From Halogeometricum limi (lineage in GTDB: Archaea; Halobacteriota; Halobacteria; Halobacteriales; Haloferacaceae), in NCBI RefSeq assembly GCF_900115785.1, contig NZ_FOYS01000006.1:1-64000 (forward strand): 64,000 nt of DNA, given 5' to 3'. Under the pieces are notes generated by a model. It made no database searches, had not been told where the DNA came from, and saw only the letters and a program-made list of their open reading frames with translations. Position numbers and translations under genes: made by a program. This document shows, one piece after another, positions 51,847 through 60,095 of this stretch (positions are counted from its first letter, which is position 1; each line of letters opens with the position of its first letter).

Positions 51847-52971
51847 TCAGTCGACGAATTCGTTCATCAGGCTCGCCGTCAGGTCGGCGACTTCGCGGCG
51901 CACTTCTCGCGCACGAGTCAGATCCGGTTCCGCGTCGCGGTCGGTGAGCGAGTCCACGTAGTCGACGATGTCGTCGGCGTCGCGCGAGTGGAATATCTCG
52001 CCCTCCTCGATGAGGGCGCGGTCCACCGAGATGAGGGTGCTCGGGAAGAACGACACGGCGGGCGTCTCCATGCGGGCCGCCTCGCGCGCCATCGTCCCGG
52101 ACCCGGTCAGCACGCAGCGAGCGTGCCAGGCGAGTTCGAGACCCGAAATCGCTTCGTCCGGAACGTACACCTGTTCGTCGGGCAGTCCGGCGGCGAACTC
52201 TCTGTCGGCGTCTTCGCGGGGGAGGTAGACGACGTTAATTCCGCGTTCGACCGCACCGGCGAGGACGTCCGGCACCAGCGACCCGTCGGCGTCGACGTAC
52301 GTCGCCGAGAGCGCCTCGGGGCGGACCACGATGAAGTCTTGGCTGTCGAACGGCAGGTCGTCGAGGAACGTCGGGTCGGGGTCGAAGGAGGCGACGTAGA
52401 CGTCCTCTTTGTAGCCGTCGTAGGTGTGGATGCTGTCGGGGTCCGCCCCGCGGTCGGTGAGCACCTCCGTCTGAAACGCCGCGGGGACGACGTTGTGCGT
52501 CGCCTGCGCTTCGAGCCGGTGGTACAACTCTTCGGACTTCAGACCGTCGACGTACGCGCAGATGTCGTTGTCCGTGAAGTGAATCGAGGGGATTCCCCGC
52601 GCTTTCGCCGCGAGGATGCACATCGCGTTTCGCGACGACAGCGCCACGTCGGCCGTCGGCGCCTGCAGCGCGAGTTGGGCGGTTCGGAGCGGAATCCCTA
52701 TCTTGCGGAGATGAGGGTTCTCGTAGTCGCGGCCGAGCGTTCGGAACTCGTAGCCGACTTGCCTGGCGAGGGGGACCGTCTCCGTCTTCTCTCGCACCGT
52801 CACCGTGGTCTCCACGTTCGAGAGCGAGTCGGTCAGCGCCTTGAAGAAGAACGGGTGAGAGGGACTCGCGAGGTCGACCCAGACGCCGATGGTTCGCCCG
52901 ACACTACTCGTGGTCGTGGTCGTCGTCTCGGTCTCTTCACCCTCGCTCTCGGCGAACGTCGCACGGCTCAC
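51847..52971 (-). CDS. DUF354 family (GT-B-like) protein
   Basis: A 374-residue protein. After a Thr-rich N-terminal tail it has the DUF354 pattern GVWVDLASPSHPFFFKALTDSL, VALSSRNAMCILAAKARGIPSIHFTDND, and a C-terminal half with VVRPEAL, VVYLPRE and LTGSGTMAREAARMETPAVSFF, reminiscent of UDP-GlcNAc epimerase/GT-B folds. DUF354 proteins occur in archaeal polysaccharide loci. The start is GTG, overlapped by the stop of a 25-codon mini-ORF (GTGA). Confidence 0.8.
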   Translation of the reverse strand: MSRATFAESEGEETETTTTTTSSVGRTIGVWVDLASPSHPFFFKALTDSLSNVETTVTVREKTETVPLARQVGYEFRTLGRDYENPHLRKIGIPLRTAQLALQAPTADVALSSRNAMCILAAKARGIPSIHFTDNDICAYVDGLKSEELYHRLEAQATHNVVPAAFQTEVLTDRGADPDSIHTYDGYKEDVYVASFDPDPTFLDDLPFDSQDFIVVRPEALSATYVDADGSLVPDVLAGAVERGINVVYLPREDADREFAAGLPDEQVYVPDEAISGLELAWHARCVLTGSGTMAREAARMETPAVSFFPSTLISVDRALIEEGEIFHSRDADDIVDYVDSLTDRDAEPDLTRAREVRREVADLTASLMNEFVD

Positions 52972-53045
52972 GGCGACGCACCACCGTCGGGGAGATTGAT
53001 ACAGATGCCACCGGTCGTGCGGAGGCCATCAGATACTCTCGTCAT
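52968..53045 (-). CDS. Mini-ORF coupled to DUF354 gene (25 aa)
   Basis: Reads MTRVSDGLRTTGGICINLPD then GGASP and TGA, its stop overlapping the GTG start of the DUF354 gene as GTGA. The ATG is 33 bp after the centre of a CATAAC-type box (53072-53083). Same layout as the flippase mini-ORF. Confidence 0.4.
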   Translation of the reverse strand: MTRVSDGLRTTGGICINLPDGGASP

Positions 53046-53071
53046 CTATCGAATACAGGAGCGAGTACACA

Positions 53072-53083
53072 CTTGGTTATGCG
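53072..53083 (-). promoter_or_regulatory. CATAAC-type promoter box, DUF354 gene
   Basis: Minus strand CGCATAACCAAG, 33 bp (centre) before the mini-ORF ATG at 53045. Confidence 0.5.
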
Positions 53084-53130
53084 TCGGTGAACGCTCTATG
53101 GTAACGATTTAGCCGAATTTTCTGACGGTT

Positions 53131-54165
53131 TTAAGCGGTCGCACCGGGGCGGTCAGGCGCCGAGAGCGACGCCTGCGTCTCGTCGCCCCCGCCGGCTTCG
53201 GTCACGTTCAACCACAGCGTCACGTGGCGGTACGACGACTCGATGTCGGGGTTCTGCGGGACGTCGTCTTTATAGACGAGGTACGCCAGACGAAGGTTGT
53301 CACCGGCGATACTGGGCTGGATAGTGCTCGTCACCTGCCACCGGTCGCCCGAGTCGACCGTTCCCGAGAAGCGGTCCAGTTCGCTCGTCGCGACCACGTC
53401 GCCGTTCTGTTCGACGCGTTGGAGTTGCACGACGACGGTGTAGTCCATCGACTCCTGCTCGTAGTTCTCGACGAGGAGGACGAGTTCGCTGCTCTCTCCG
53501 ACCGTGAGATTCTGGGGGTAGCCGGAGGCGGTCAGCGACCCGTCGTCCTCCTCCGTCAGCAGCGACGCCTGCGTGTAGGACGTGCCGTCGACGGGAGAGA
53601 CGAGCGCGAAGGTGACGACGGCGGTGGAGACGACGATGGCCGCGGCGAGGGCGACGTTGAGCGCGCCGTCCCAGTCCGACCGGCCACGCGCGGCGTTCCG
53701 GTACGCGACGAGGACGCCGACCGGAATCACGTAGGCCGCCTCGGCGGGGAGGCGGAGGCGCCGGACCGCACCGAGGAGAAGGCCGACGACGGCGACGCTC
53801 CCGCAGACGACGGCGACGTTGCCGGCGACGAACTCGTATCCGACGACTTCGAGTGCCCACGCGAACACCGGGACGAGAGCGATACTCAGACCGAACGAGA
53901 GAGCCAGTCGTTCGAGGAACGGGAGTCCGGCGTACTCCGTCTCCCCTCCCGCGAAGGCCGAGGAGATATCTCCGATGCTCGGTCGGACCTCCGACCGCGC
54001 GGGAAAGACGAGCGTCGTCAGCGCGTATCCGGGGAGGAAGAGGACGAGAATGCCGCCGAGGACGGCTCTCACGGTGACCGGTTCGAGGTTCAAGACTGCG
54101 AGGACTGCACCCGCGACGAGTGCGACGGTGGCTACGACGTCCGCAAAGACTGCACGGTTACTCAC
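53131..54165 (-). CDS. DUF1616 membrane protein
   Basis: A 344-residue protein with about five to six transmembrane helices in the N-terminal 200 residues (VVATVALVAGAVLAVL, GGILVLFLPGYALTTLVFPA, LSFGLSIALVPVFAWAL, GSVAVVGLLLGAVR, LAAAIVVSTAVVTFALVSP), followed by an external beta domain (about 215-325: LTVGESSELVLLVENYEQESMDYTVVVQL). This is the DUF1616 design. Function unknown, with a surface role. The start is GTG, overlapped by a 20-codon mini-ORF stop. Confidence 0.8.
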   Translation of the reverse strand: MSNRAVFADVVATVALVAGAVLAVLNLEPVTVRAVLGGILVLFLPGYALTTLVFPARSEVRPSIGDISSAFAGGETEYAGLPFLERLALSFGLSIALVPVFAWALEVVGYEFVAGNVAVVCGSVAVVGLLLGAVRRLRLPAEAAYVIPVGVLVAYRNAARGRSDWDGALNVALAAAIVVSTAVVTFALVSPVDGTSYTQASLLTEEDDGSLTASGYPQNLTVGESSELVLLVENYEQESMDYTVVVQLQRVEQNGDVVATSELDRFSGTVDSGDRWQVTSTIQPSIAGDNLRLAYLVYKDDVPQNPDIESSYRHVTLWLNVTEAGGGDETQASLSAPDRPGATA

Positions 54166-54220
54166 GACGCATCACTCCGAACTCGAAGCGGCGCCGGCAC
54201 GTGCGGTGGGAGACGTTCAT
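54158..54220 (-). CDS. Mini-ORF coupled to DUF1616 gene (20 aa)
   Basis: Reads MNVSHRTCRRRFEFGVMRRE and TAA. The last codons overlap the GTG start of the DUF1616 gene by 8 bp (GTGAGTAA). The ATG is 40 bp after the centre of a CATAAC-type box (54255-54266). Confidence 0.4.
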   Translation of the reverse strand: MNVSHRTCRRRFEFGVMRRE

Positions 54221-54254
54221 AGGGGTATCTCGTCCGTCCTCTCTTCGGTACGCG

Positions 54255-54266
54255 CTTTGTTATGGC
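54255..54266 (-). promoter_or_regulatory. CATAAC-type promoter box, DUF1616 gene
   Basis: Minus strand GCCATAACAAAG, 40 bp (centre) before the mini-ORF ATG at 54220. Confidence 0.5.
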
Positions 54267-54547
54267 CGAAATAATCCGCTGCCGGACGCCGAGTCGTTTC
54301 GTCGCGGCACCGTCGATTCTCAACTGATAGATAGCTACTCCAGCGACGGTGAACGTTCTTCACATTCGCTCTGTGGGCTACTCTAACCATCTCGTATCAG
54401 AGAATGTCCGGTTAGACAAACGTTACTGCAGTGGATATTGTCTCTGGAAAAGATACGATTGTGACATAAATGTCAATGTGTTAAAATTAGGGCGTTATGT
54501 GTGGAACTAACGAATATCCGTCGAGCAGTACACTACTCTCAGAAACA
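54267..54547. other. AT-rich intergenic region
   Basis: About 280 bp with an AT content clearly above the surrounding genes, including TGTGACATAAATGTCAATGTGTTAAAATTAGGG (read in short pieces at 54459-54490); TGACATAAATGTCA is a palindrome, 54461-54474, that could be an operator. It separates the DUF1616 gene from the barrel protein gene. No gene. Confidence 0.45.
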
Positions 54548-55765
54548 ATGATTCGGCCCTCTCCCCGGAAAACCGCCGACGTGGCCCTCGACTGGGCGCG
54601 AGAGCGAGACTACGCAGGATACGACCCGTACGACGGCCTGAACAGCCCCGTCCTGTCGTCGTTCGCGTCGAACTGGCTGACTCGTCTCGTCGCCATCCAC
54701 GGCGTCAACAAGTCCCCGATAAACCTCCGTCCCGTCCTCGGTATCGAACCCGAGCGGAACCCGAAAGGCGTCGCCCTGTTCGCTTCGGCGTGTCTCCGTC
54801 TGTACGAGGCGACGGGCGAGGAGGCGTACCTGACCGAAGCCGAGGAACTCCTGCGTTGGCTCGCGCAGAACACCTCGACGGTCACCACGCGGCACGCGTG
54901 GGGGTACAACTTCGACTGGCAGAACGCCCGTCGGTTCTTCCTGCCCGCGTACCATCCGTCCATCGTCGTGACGGTGTTCTGCGCCCGCGCGTTCCTCGAA
55001 CACCACGAGGTGACGGGCGCGGACTGGTCGCTCGACGTGGCCGACGACGCGGCGGCGTACATCCGAGAGGGAATCAACGTCGTCGACGTCGACGGCTTCG
55101 ACGCGTACACGTACACGCCGTACGGCGACTTCGTCGTCATCAACGCGAACGCACTCGCCGCGGCGTTCTTCCTCCGTCTGTCGGGCCACACGGCCGACGG
55201 AGAACTCCGTTCTCGGGCGGTAGAACTGTTCGAGTTCGTCCTCCACGCCCAAGACGATACCGGGGCGTGGTACTACTCGATGCCCGCGTCCGACTCACAC
55301 CTCAGCCACGACAACTTCCACACGGGGTTCGTCTTGGAGAGTCTCTCCGAGTACGTGACGACGTTCCCGGGTGACGAACGCGCCCGCGAGGCGTACGACG
55401 ACGGTATGGCGTTCTTCGTCGACGAACTGTTCGAGGCGGACGGTGCGCCGAAGTTCGAGTCCGACAAGTCGACGCCGTACGACGCACACGCGTCCGCGCA
55501 GGCGCTCATCACGCTCGCCCAGTCCGACTCCCTCGAAGCACGGGAGACGGCCGAACGCGTCCGCGAGTGGACGATGGAGCATCTCTACGACGAGGAGGGC
55601 TACTTCTACCGCCGCGTCGGGCGAGTCCTGAACGACGAGACGCCGTACATGCGCTGGAGCCAGGGGTGGATGACGCTCGCACTCTCGACGCTCGTCCGCG
55701 CCGAGGCCGAACGGGACGACGTCGAGGCGCACGCCGAACGCAGCGCCGTTCCCGCAGAGGACTGA
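54548..55765 (+). CDS. (Alpha/alpha) toroid-fold protein
   Basis: A 405-residue protein, mostly helical and rich in Trp, Tyr and His. It follows the repeated helix-pair pattern of six-hairpin toroids: RLYEATGEEAYLTEAEELLRWLAQN, YDWQNARRFFLPAYHPSIV, YTYTPYGDFVVINANALAAAFFLRLS, GAWYYSMPASDSHLSHDNFHTGFVLESL. Unsaturated glucuronyl hydrolases and polysaccharide lyases use this fold, so cleavage of the local glycan is a candidate function; conserved acids cannot be assigned with certainty. An ATG 51 bp upstream (54497) is an alternative start. Confidence 0.65.
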   Translation: MIRPSPRKTADVALDWARERDYAGYDPYDGLNSPVLSSFASNWLTRLVAIHGVNKSPINLRPVLGIEPERNPKGVALFASACLRLYEATGEEAYLTEAEELLRWLAQNTSTVTTRHAWGYNFDWQNARRFFLPAYHPSIVVTVFCARAFLEHHEVTGADWSLDVADDAAAYIREGINVVDVDGFDAYTYTPYGDFVVINANALAAAFFLRLSGHTADGELRSRAVELFEFVLHAQDDTGAWYYSMPASDSHLSHDNFHTGFVLESLSEYVTTFPGDERAREAYDDGMAFFVDELFEADGAPKFESDKSTPYDAHASAQALITLAQSDSLEARETAERVREWTMEHLYDEEGYFYRRVGRVLNDETPYMRWSQGWMTLALSTLVRAEAERDDVEAHAERSAVPAED

Positions 55766-55906
55766 GACGGGCGGGGGCACTCGTCTCACCGACCGTCTCT
55801 CGTCGACGCTCGGTACCCTCTCGCCGGCGTTTCGCTCGATTCCCCTCCGCCGGCGGTTCTCAGCCCACCGTATCTTTTTGTACCGAGACGCGGCCATGTC
55901 CGGTAG

Positions 55907-58900
55907 ATGACCCACCCGCGCCGCGCCGCCGTCCCCCTGTTCGCTCCGACGACGCTCGCCGTCGACGGCGCGGCACTCGCCGCGGACGGGCGAGACGACC
56001 GACGACTCGCGGAACGCGCCCGGTCGGTCGCACGCGCGTGGCGGTCGACCGCAGGTGACGAGACGCCGAGAGAGCGTATTTCGGACGCGCTCGGACTCGC
56101 CGCGCCGTCCAGTGGCGACGGCCGCGGCGATGCACTCGGTGTCGACTGCGACGACGGCGACGGCGACGACGATTGCGGCGGCACGGCCACCACCGCGCCA
56201 GTCGCCGTCGAGTCGGTTTCGGCGGGCGGACTCGACGCCGCGGGACGCGAACCGGCCGCGAGGAGACTCGTCCGACGACTCGACGAGACCACCCGTTGGG
56301 GCGTCCTCACCGACGGCCGGTACTGGCGACTGTACGGCGGTGACGACCCGGACGAGGAACGGTTCGCGGAGTTCGACCTCCGAGCGGTCTTCGTCGGCGG
56401 TGACGGCGACGCCGACTCCGCGTCGCCGTCGCTCCACGCCTTCGTCTCGCTGTTCGCCCGCGAGGCGTTCGCCGGCGACGACTCGTTTCTCGACGGACTG
56501 TTCGACGCGGACACCGAGCGACGCCGGACGACGCGAAACTCGCTCTGCGACCGGTTCGTCGCGGCCGTCGAGACGCTGTCCGAGACGACCGGCGCGACGC
56601 CGGAGACGGCGTCGGCGCTCTGTTTCTGCCTCCTGTTCGACCTGTACGCCCTCGACCGGGCCGGCGTGTCGCGGTTCGCCGGCCGCTCGGACCACCTTCG
56701 GCGGGCGCGTCGGCGACTCGCGGCGTCCGGAGGAACTACGCCGGCGACCACTGACGAACTCGACTCCGCGACGCGCGACTGCCTCTCCGCGTGGGTCGCG
56801 AGCGCGGCGGATTCGACGCTCGGCGGGCCGTCCGCGGGTCGGTCCGACGCCGACCCGTCCGAGAGCGTCGCCGACTCCACTTCTGGAGTCCGCGCGCTCG
56901 ATGCCGGCGCACTCGACGCCGACACGGTCCGGCGAGTCTGTACGCTCCTCGCGGCCGTTCCGGTCGGTGACGACGTCCGCGTCGTCGACTTCCGAACCGT
57001 CGAGACGCGTCTCTTCGCGGACGCGCACGAACGACTCGTCGACGCGCCGTTCGCCGACCCGTCTTCCGGTTCGACGACTCGACGGAAGGCGGACGGGTCG
57101 TTCTACACGCCGGCTCCGGTCGTTCGGTACCTCGCCGCGCGGGCCGTCGACTCGGCCGTCGGAGACGCGGAGACGGCGACTGCCGAAGACGGGACGGCGT
57201 CGATGGGCGCGGTCCGGGAACGACTGTTCGACGTGCGAGTCCTCGACCCGGCGATGGGGGGCGGGACGCTCCTCGTCGCCGTCGCCGACCGTCTCGTCTC
57301 GCACCTTCGGCGACTCGCCCGCGAGCGAGACGCTCCGGTCGAGTCGTACGCGTCTCTCCGTCGAACCGTCGTCTCGCGATGTCTCTACGGTGTCGACGGC
57401 AACCACTCGGCGGTGGCGGTCGCCCGTCTGGCCTGCCACGCGGAGACGCTGGGCCCCGATTCTCCGCCGCGCGACCGACCGCGGTGGTTCGACCACCTCC
57501 GATGGGGCGACACCCTCCTCGGTCCTGGTCCCGACGCGGAGTCGGAGTCGCGGTCGAACGACGCCGCCCGCCCCCCGGAGCAGTCTCTCGATTCGCCACA
57601 TCGCAGGCCGCCACCGATACGCTGGAATTCGGGGTTTAGCGGTGCTTTCGGAGCCGAGAACAGCGGACAAGGTGGTGTTCGGTTCGACGCCGTCGTCGGG
57701 AACCCGCCCTGGAAGGGGACGGCGGGGCGGGCCGGCGTCAGTGCTCGCCTCGCGGCCGACGTGTCGACGTACCTCAGAGAGACGTTCGAATCGACGAAGG
57801 GAGCGCAACCGAACCTGTACGCGGCGTTTCTCGAACGCGCGTGTCGCCTCGCGCCGAGCGGATACGTCGCGTTCGTCGTCCCGGACGCGATACTCGTCAG
57901 ACTCTCCGCCGCCCCCGCCCGTCGGTTCCTCCTCGAACGCGGCGTCCTCACGCACGTTCTCCGCGTCGGCCACGTCTTCCCCGACGCGAACGAGGGGGCG
58001 GCTATCGTCGTCTGCGGCCCCGTCGAGGTTGTCGGTACCGAGGTGGACGCTTCCGGCGCGGCCGAGACGGCGATTCGGACGTGGTACGGCGACGCCGACG
58101 AGTTCGCGGACGCCGTCGCGGCGGGGTCGCTGACGTACGGCCGACTCCGACGCGACGTGGTCGAGACCGAACCGTACGCTCGCCTCCAACTGCTCCGCGA
58201 CGACATCGCCGACGGAGTGTTCCGAAAACTCGAACGGTTCGACCCGCTCGAATCGGTGGGAACCGTCGCTCGCGGCGAGGAGTTCGGCAAGCGGGACGAA
58301 CGCGTCGTCTCGGGCGCGGACCCGTGCGGGGAGACGCGACGGCTCGTCCCCGGGTCGGCCGTCCGGCCGTACGCGCTTCGGAGCCGAGAGGTCCGGCGTG
58401 TGGCGACCGACGCGGTGACGAAAGACGTGTACGACCCGCCGAAACTGTGCTGTCGGCAGACCGGCCGGTTCCTCGTCGCGACGCTCGACACCGACGGCGT
58501 CGCGAACCTGAAGTCGGTCTACGACGTCCACGCTCGAGACGGCGACGAGCGGACGCTCTCGCACCTCCTCGGCCTCGTGAACTCGACGGTGTACAACTAC
58601 TACCACTACGTCCGACGGAACGCGTACCCCGCGCAGTTCCCGCAGAACAACCAGCGAAACTACGAGACGCTCCCCGTCTGGAACGGGAGCGCCGACGACG
58701 AACTGGTCGAACTGGTCGACCGGCGGCGAACCCTCGCGCGAGAACTGGCCTCGCTGGACACCGAGATAGCCGCCGCCGTCCCCCCGGAAGCGGCGTCGGT
58801 CCCCCTCTCGCGGTTCGACCCCGTCCGTCTGGACGACTCGCTCTCTCGGTCACACCGGCGAGCGACCCCGGGCCTCCGTATCGCAGACCTGTCGGTGCGG

Positions 58901-59398
58901 GTCGAAGACGGCGCGGTGGTCCTCCGGGTGACGTACGTCGGCGGCGACGGCGGGGATGACGCCGACAGGCGTGGCGACGGGGCGGGCGACGACGGACGCG
59001 CGTGGACGGCCGCCCGAGACGTGTTCCGGTTCGAGGCGCCGACCCCGGACGAGAGGGCGGTCCTGACGACGTGGCTCCCGGCCGTCGGCGCGGCGACGGC
59101 GGCGGTCCGACGGGCGTCGGGACTCCGGCCGGTCGGCCGCAGTTCGCGGACGACGCCGGAGAAGCGACTTGCGGCGCTCTGCGTCCCGGACCCGACCGAG
59201 TACGCGCGACGAGTGGCGCGGTACGCGCGAGACTGCCGCGACGCGGCCGCCCTGTCCGCGTCGGCGTCGGCGTTAGACGACCGCATCGACGACCGCGTCG
59301 CGTCGCTGGTCGGTCTGACCGACGCGGAACGCGCGCACGTTCGAGCGACGATGACGGCGGTTCCCGGGTGGACGTCGCTTCGCGACGCCTCGCCGTGA
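55907..59398 (+). CDS. Type IIG-like N6-adenine DNA methyltransferase, nuclease degenerate
   Basis: A 1163-residue protein with an N-terminal region that keeps the type IIG framework: APVAVESVSAGGLD, then TTRWGVLTDGRYWRLY (residues 128-143), a long helical part, methyltransferase motif I DPAMGGGT (447-454), motif IV NPPW (599-602), and a C-terminal target-recognition part with LLGLVNSTVYNYYHYV and NNQRNYETLPVWN. In intact enzymes the segment before WGVLTNG contains an ExK nuclease motif; here it is Glu102-Ser-Val104, so DNA cleavage is probably lost. Low-complexity Asp/Gly insertions occur at 80-92 and 1010-1035. TATCTTTTTG is 33 bp before the ATG. No separate restriction or BREX partner is near. 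Confidence 0.8.
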   Translation: MTHPRRAAVPLFAPTTLAVDGAALAADGRDDRRLAERARSVARAWRSTAGDETPRERISDALGLAAPSSGDGRGDALGVDCDDGDGDDDCGGTATTAPVAVESVSAGGLDAAGREPAARRLVRRLDETTRWGVLTDGRYWRLYGGDDPDEERFAEFDLRAVFVGGDGDADSASPSLHAFVSLFAREAFAGDDSFLDGLFDADTERRRTTRNSLCDRFVAAVETLSETTGATPETASALCFCLLFDLYALDRAGVSRFAGRSDHLRRARRRLAASGGTTPATTDELDSATRDCLSAWVASAADSTLGGPSAGRSDADPSESVADSTSGVRALDAGALDADTVRRVCTLLAAVPVGDDVRVVDFRTVETRLFADAHERLVDAPFADPSSGSTTRRKADGSFYTPAPVVRYLAARAVDSAVGDAETATAEDGTASMGAVRERLFDVRVLDPAMGGGTLLVAVADRLVSHLRRLARERDAPVESYASLRRTVVSRCLYGVDGNHSAVAVARLACHAETLGPDSPPRDRPRWFDHLRWGDTLLGPGPDAESESRSNDAARPPEQSLDSPHRRPPPIRWNSGFSGAFGAENSGQGGVRFDAVVGNPPWKGTAGRAGVSARLAADVSTYLRETFESTKGAQPNLYAAFLERACRLAPSGYVAFVVPDAILVRLSAAPARRFLLERGVLTHVLRVGHVFPDANEGAAIVVCGPVEVVGTEVDASGAAETAIRTWYGDADEFADAVAAGSLTYGRLRRDVVETEPYARLQLLRDDIADGVFRKLERFDPLESVGTVARGEEFGKRDERVVSGADPCGETRRLVPGSAVRPYALRSREVRRVATDAVTKDVYDPPKLCCRQTGRFLVATLDTDGVANLKSVYDVHARDGDERTLSHLLGLVNSTVYNYYHYVRRNAYPAQFPQNNQRNYETLPVWNGSADDELVELVDRRRTLARELASLDTEIAAAVPPEAASVPLSRFDPVRLDDSLSRSHRRATPGLRIADLSVRVEDGAVVLRVTYVGGDGGDDADRRGDGAGDDGRAWTAARDVFRFEAPTPDERAVLTTWLPAVGAATAAVRRASGLRPVGRSSRTTPEKRLAALCVPDPTEYARRVARYARDCRDAAALSASASALDDRIDDRVASLVGLTDAERAHVRATMTAVPGWTSLRDASP

Positions 59399-59660
59399 GT
59401 CGGCGACCGATTGCGTGTTCGACGGCGGCACCCTCGCGAGCGTCGTCTTCCCGTGACTGACGGGTCTCGCGCCGACTCCCGTCGACGTTCTCGGCCGGAC
59501 GGCTCTCTCGGAACACTGCTGTTTACGGAAGAATGATGGAGCACGTCGAAGTCGCCACGCGTCCGACGTGCGCGTTGGAGCGCCACGAGACGCCCGAGTT
59601 CCCCCCGGAACGCATCGGCGTCTCGTCGGTCAGCGGTTCGCTCGGTCGTCGTCGGGTCGT
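59399..59660. other. Convergent intergenic region
   Basis: About 260 bp between the methyltransferase and the HalOD1 gene ends; only short Arg-rich frames. No structure recognised. Confidence 0.35.
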
Positions 59661-59939
59661 TCAGTCGGCCGCGATTTCGGTCTGCGGGATGACGTCGACG
59701 TCCCACGACTGGTCGACGACGACTTCGCACCCGTCCAGGGTGAAACTCACGTGACCCTCGACCATCGATTCGCTGCTCGGCATCCCGACGAACAGTTGCT
59801 TGACGGCGTCGAGGTCGACCACGTCGTGGAGTCGTTCGCCGAGTTCGAGCGGTTCGACGCCCTTCGCGTCTGCCACTGCGGTCACGATCTGCCAGTCGAG
59901 GTCTTCGTCCACCGTCTTGCCACCGTGTTTCTGAGTCAT
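59661..59939 (-). CDS. HalOD1 output-domain protein
   Basis: A 92-residue protein: WQIVTAVADAKGVEPLELGERLHDVVDLDAVKQLF (about 16-50) and ending VSFTLDGCEVVVDQSW. This is the haloarchaeal HalOD1 output domain, found alone or attached to sensor modules. Probably part of a signalling pair, though the partner is not clear; the large Bat-like regulator is next on the same strand, 157 bp upstream. A box (ACTTATCCC) is 27 bp before the ATG. Confidence 0.85.
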   Translation of the reverse strand: MTQKHGGKTVDEDLDWQIVTAVADAKGVEPLELGERLHDVVDLDAVKQLFVGMPSSESMVEGHVSFTLDGCEVVVDQSWDVDVIPQTEIAAD

Positions 59940-60095
59940 ACTACAGCAACTGGGCTATCGGGATAAGTCAGTTGTAACTAACACGTTAGAGGGGAGACGA
60001 CCTGGATACTATCTGTATAGCTATTCACTCGTGTCTTATTTTCTTCAAACTCGATATATTCGTCGTCTCCGCGTGTCACCCGGACCGAGGGGCGC

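Noticed and set aside
55896-55910. Four-codon ATG frame overlapping the methyltransferase start (ATGA)
   Set aside because: Only 23 bp after the centre of the likely box, so the transcript probably starts after this ATG; I do not count it as a mini-ORF of the glycan-locus type.
55295-58606. Open frame of 1103 codons on the minus strand opposite the methyltransferase gene
   Set aside because: Its product is Arg/Val/Asp-rich without domain structure; it is the usual antisense shadow of a very GC-rich gene, whose plus-strand frame has clear methyltransferase motifs.
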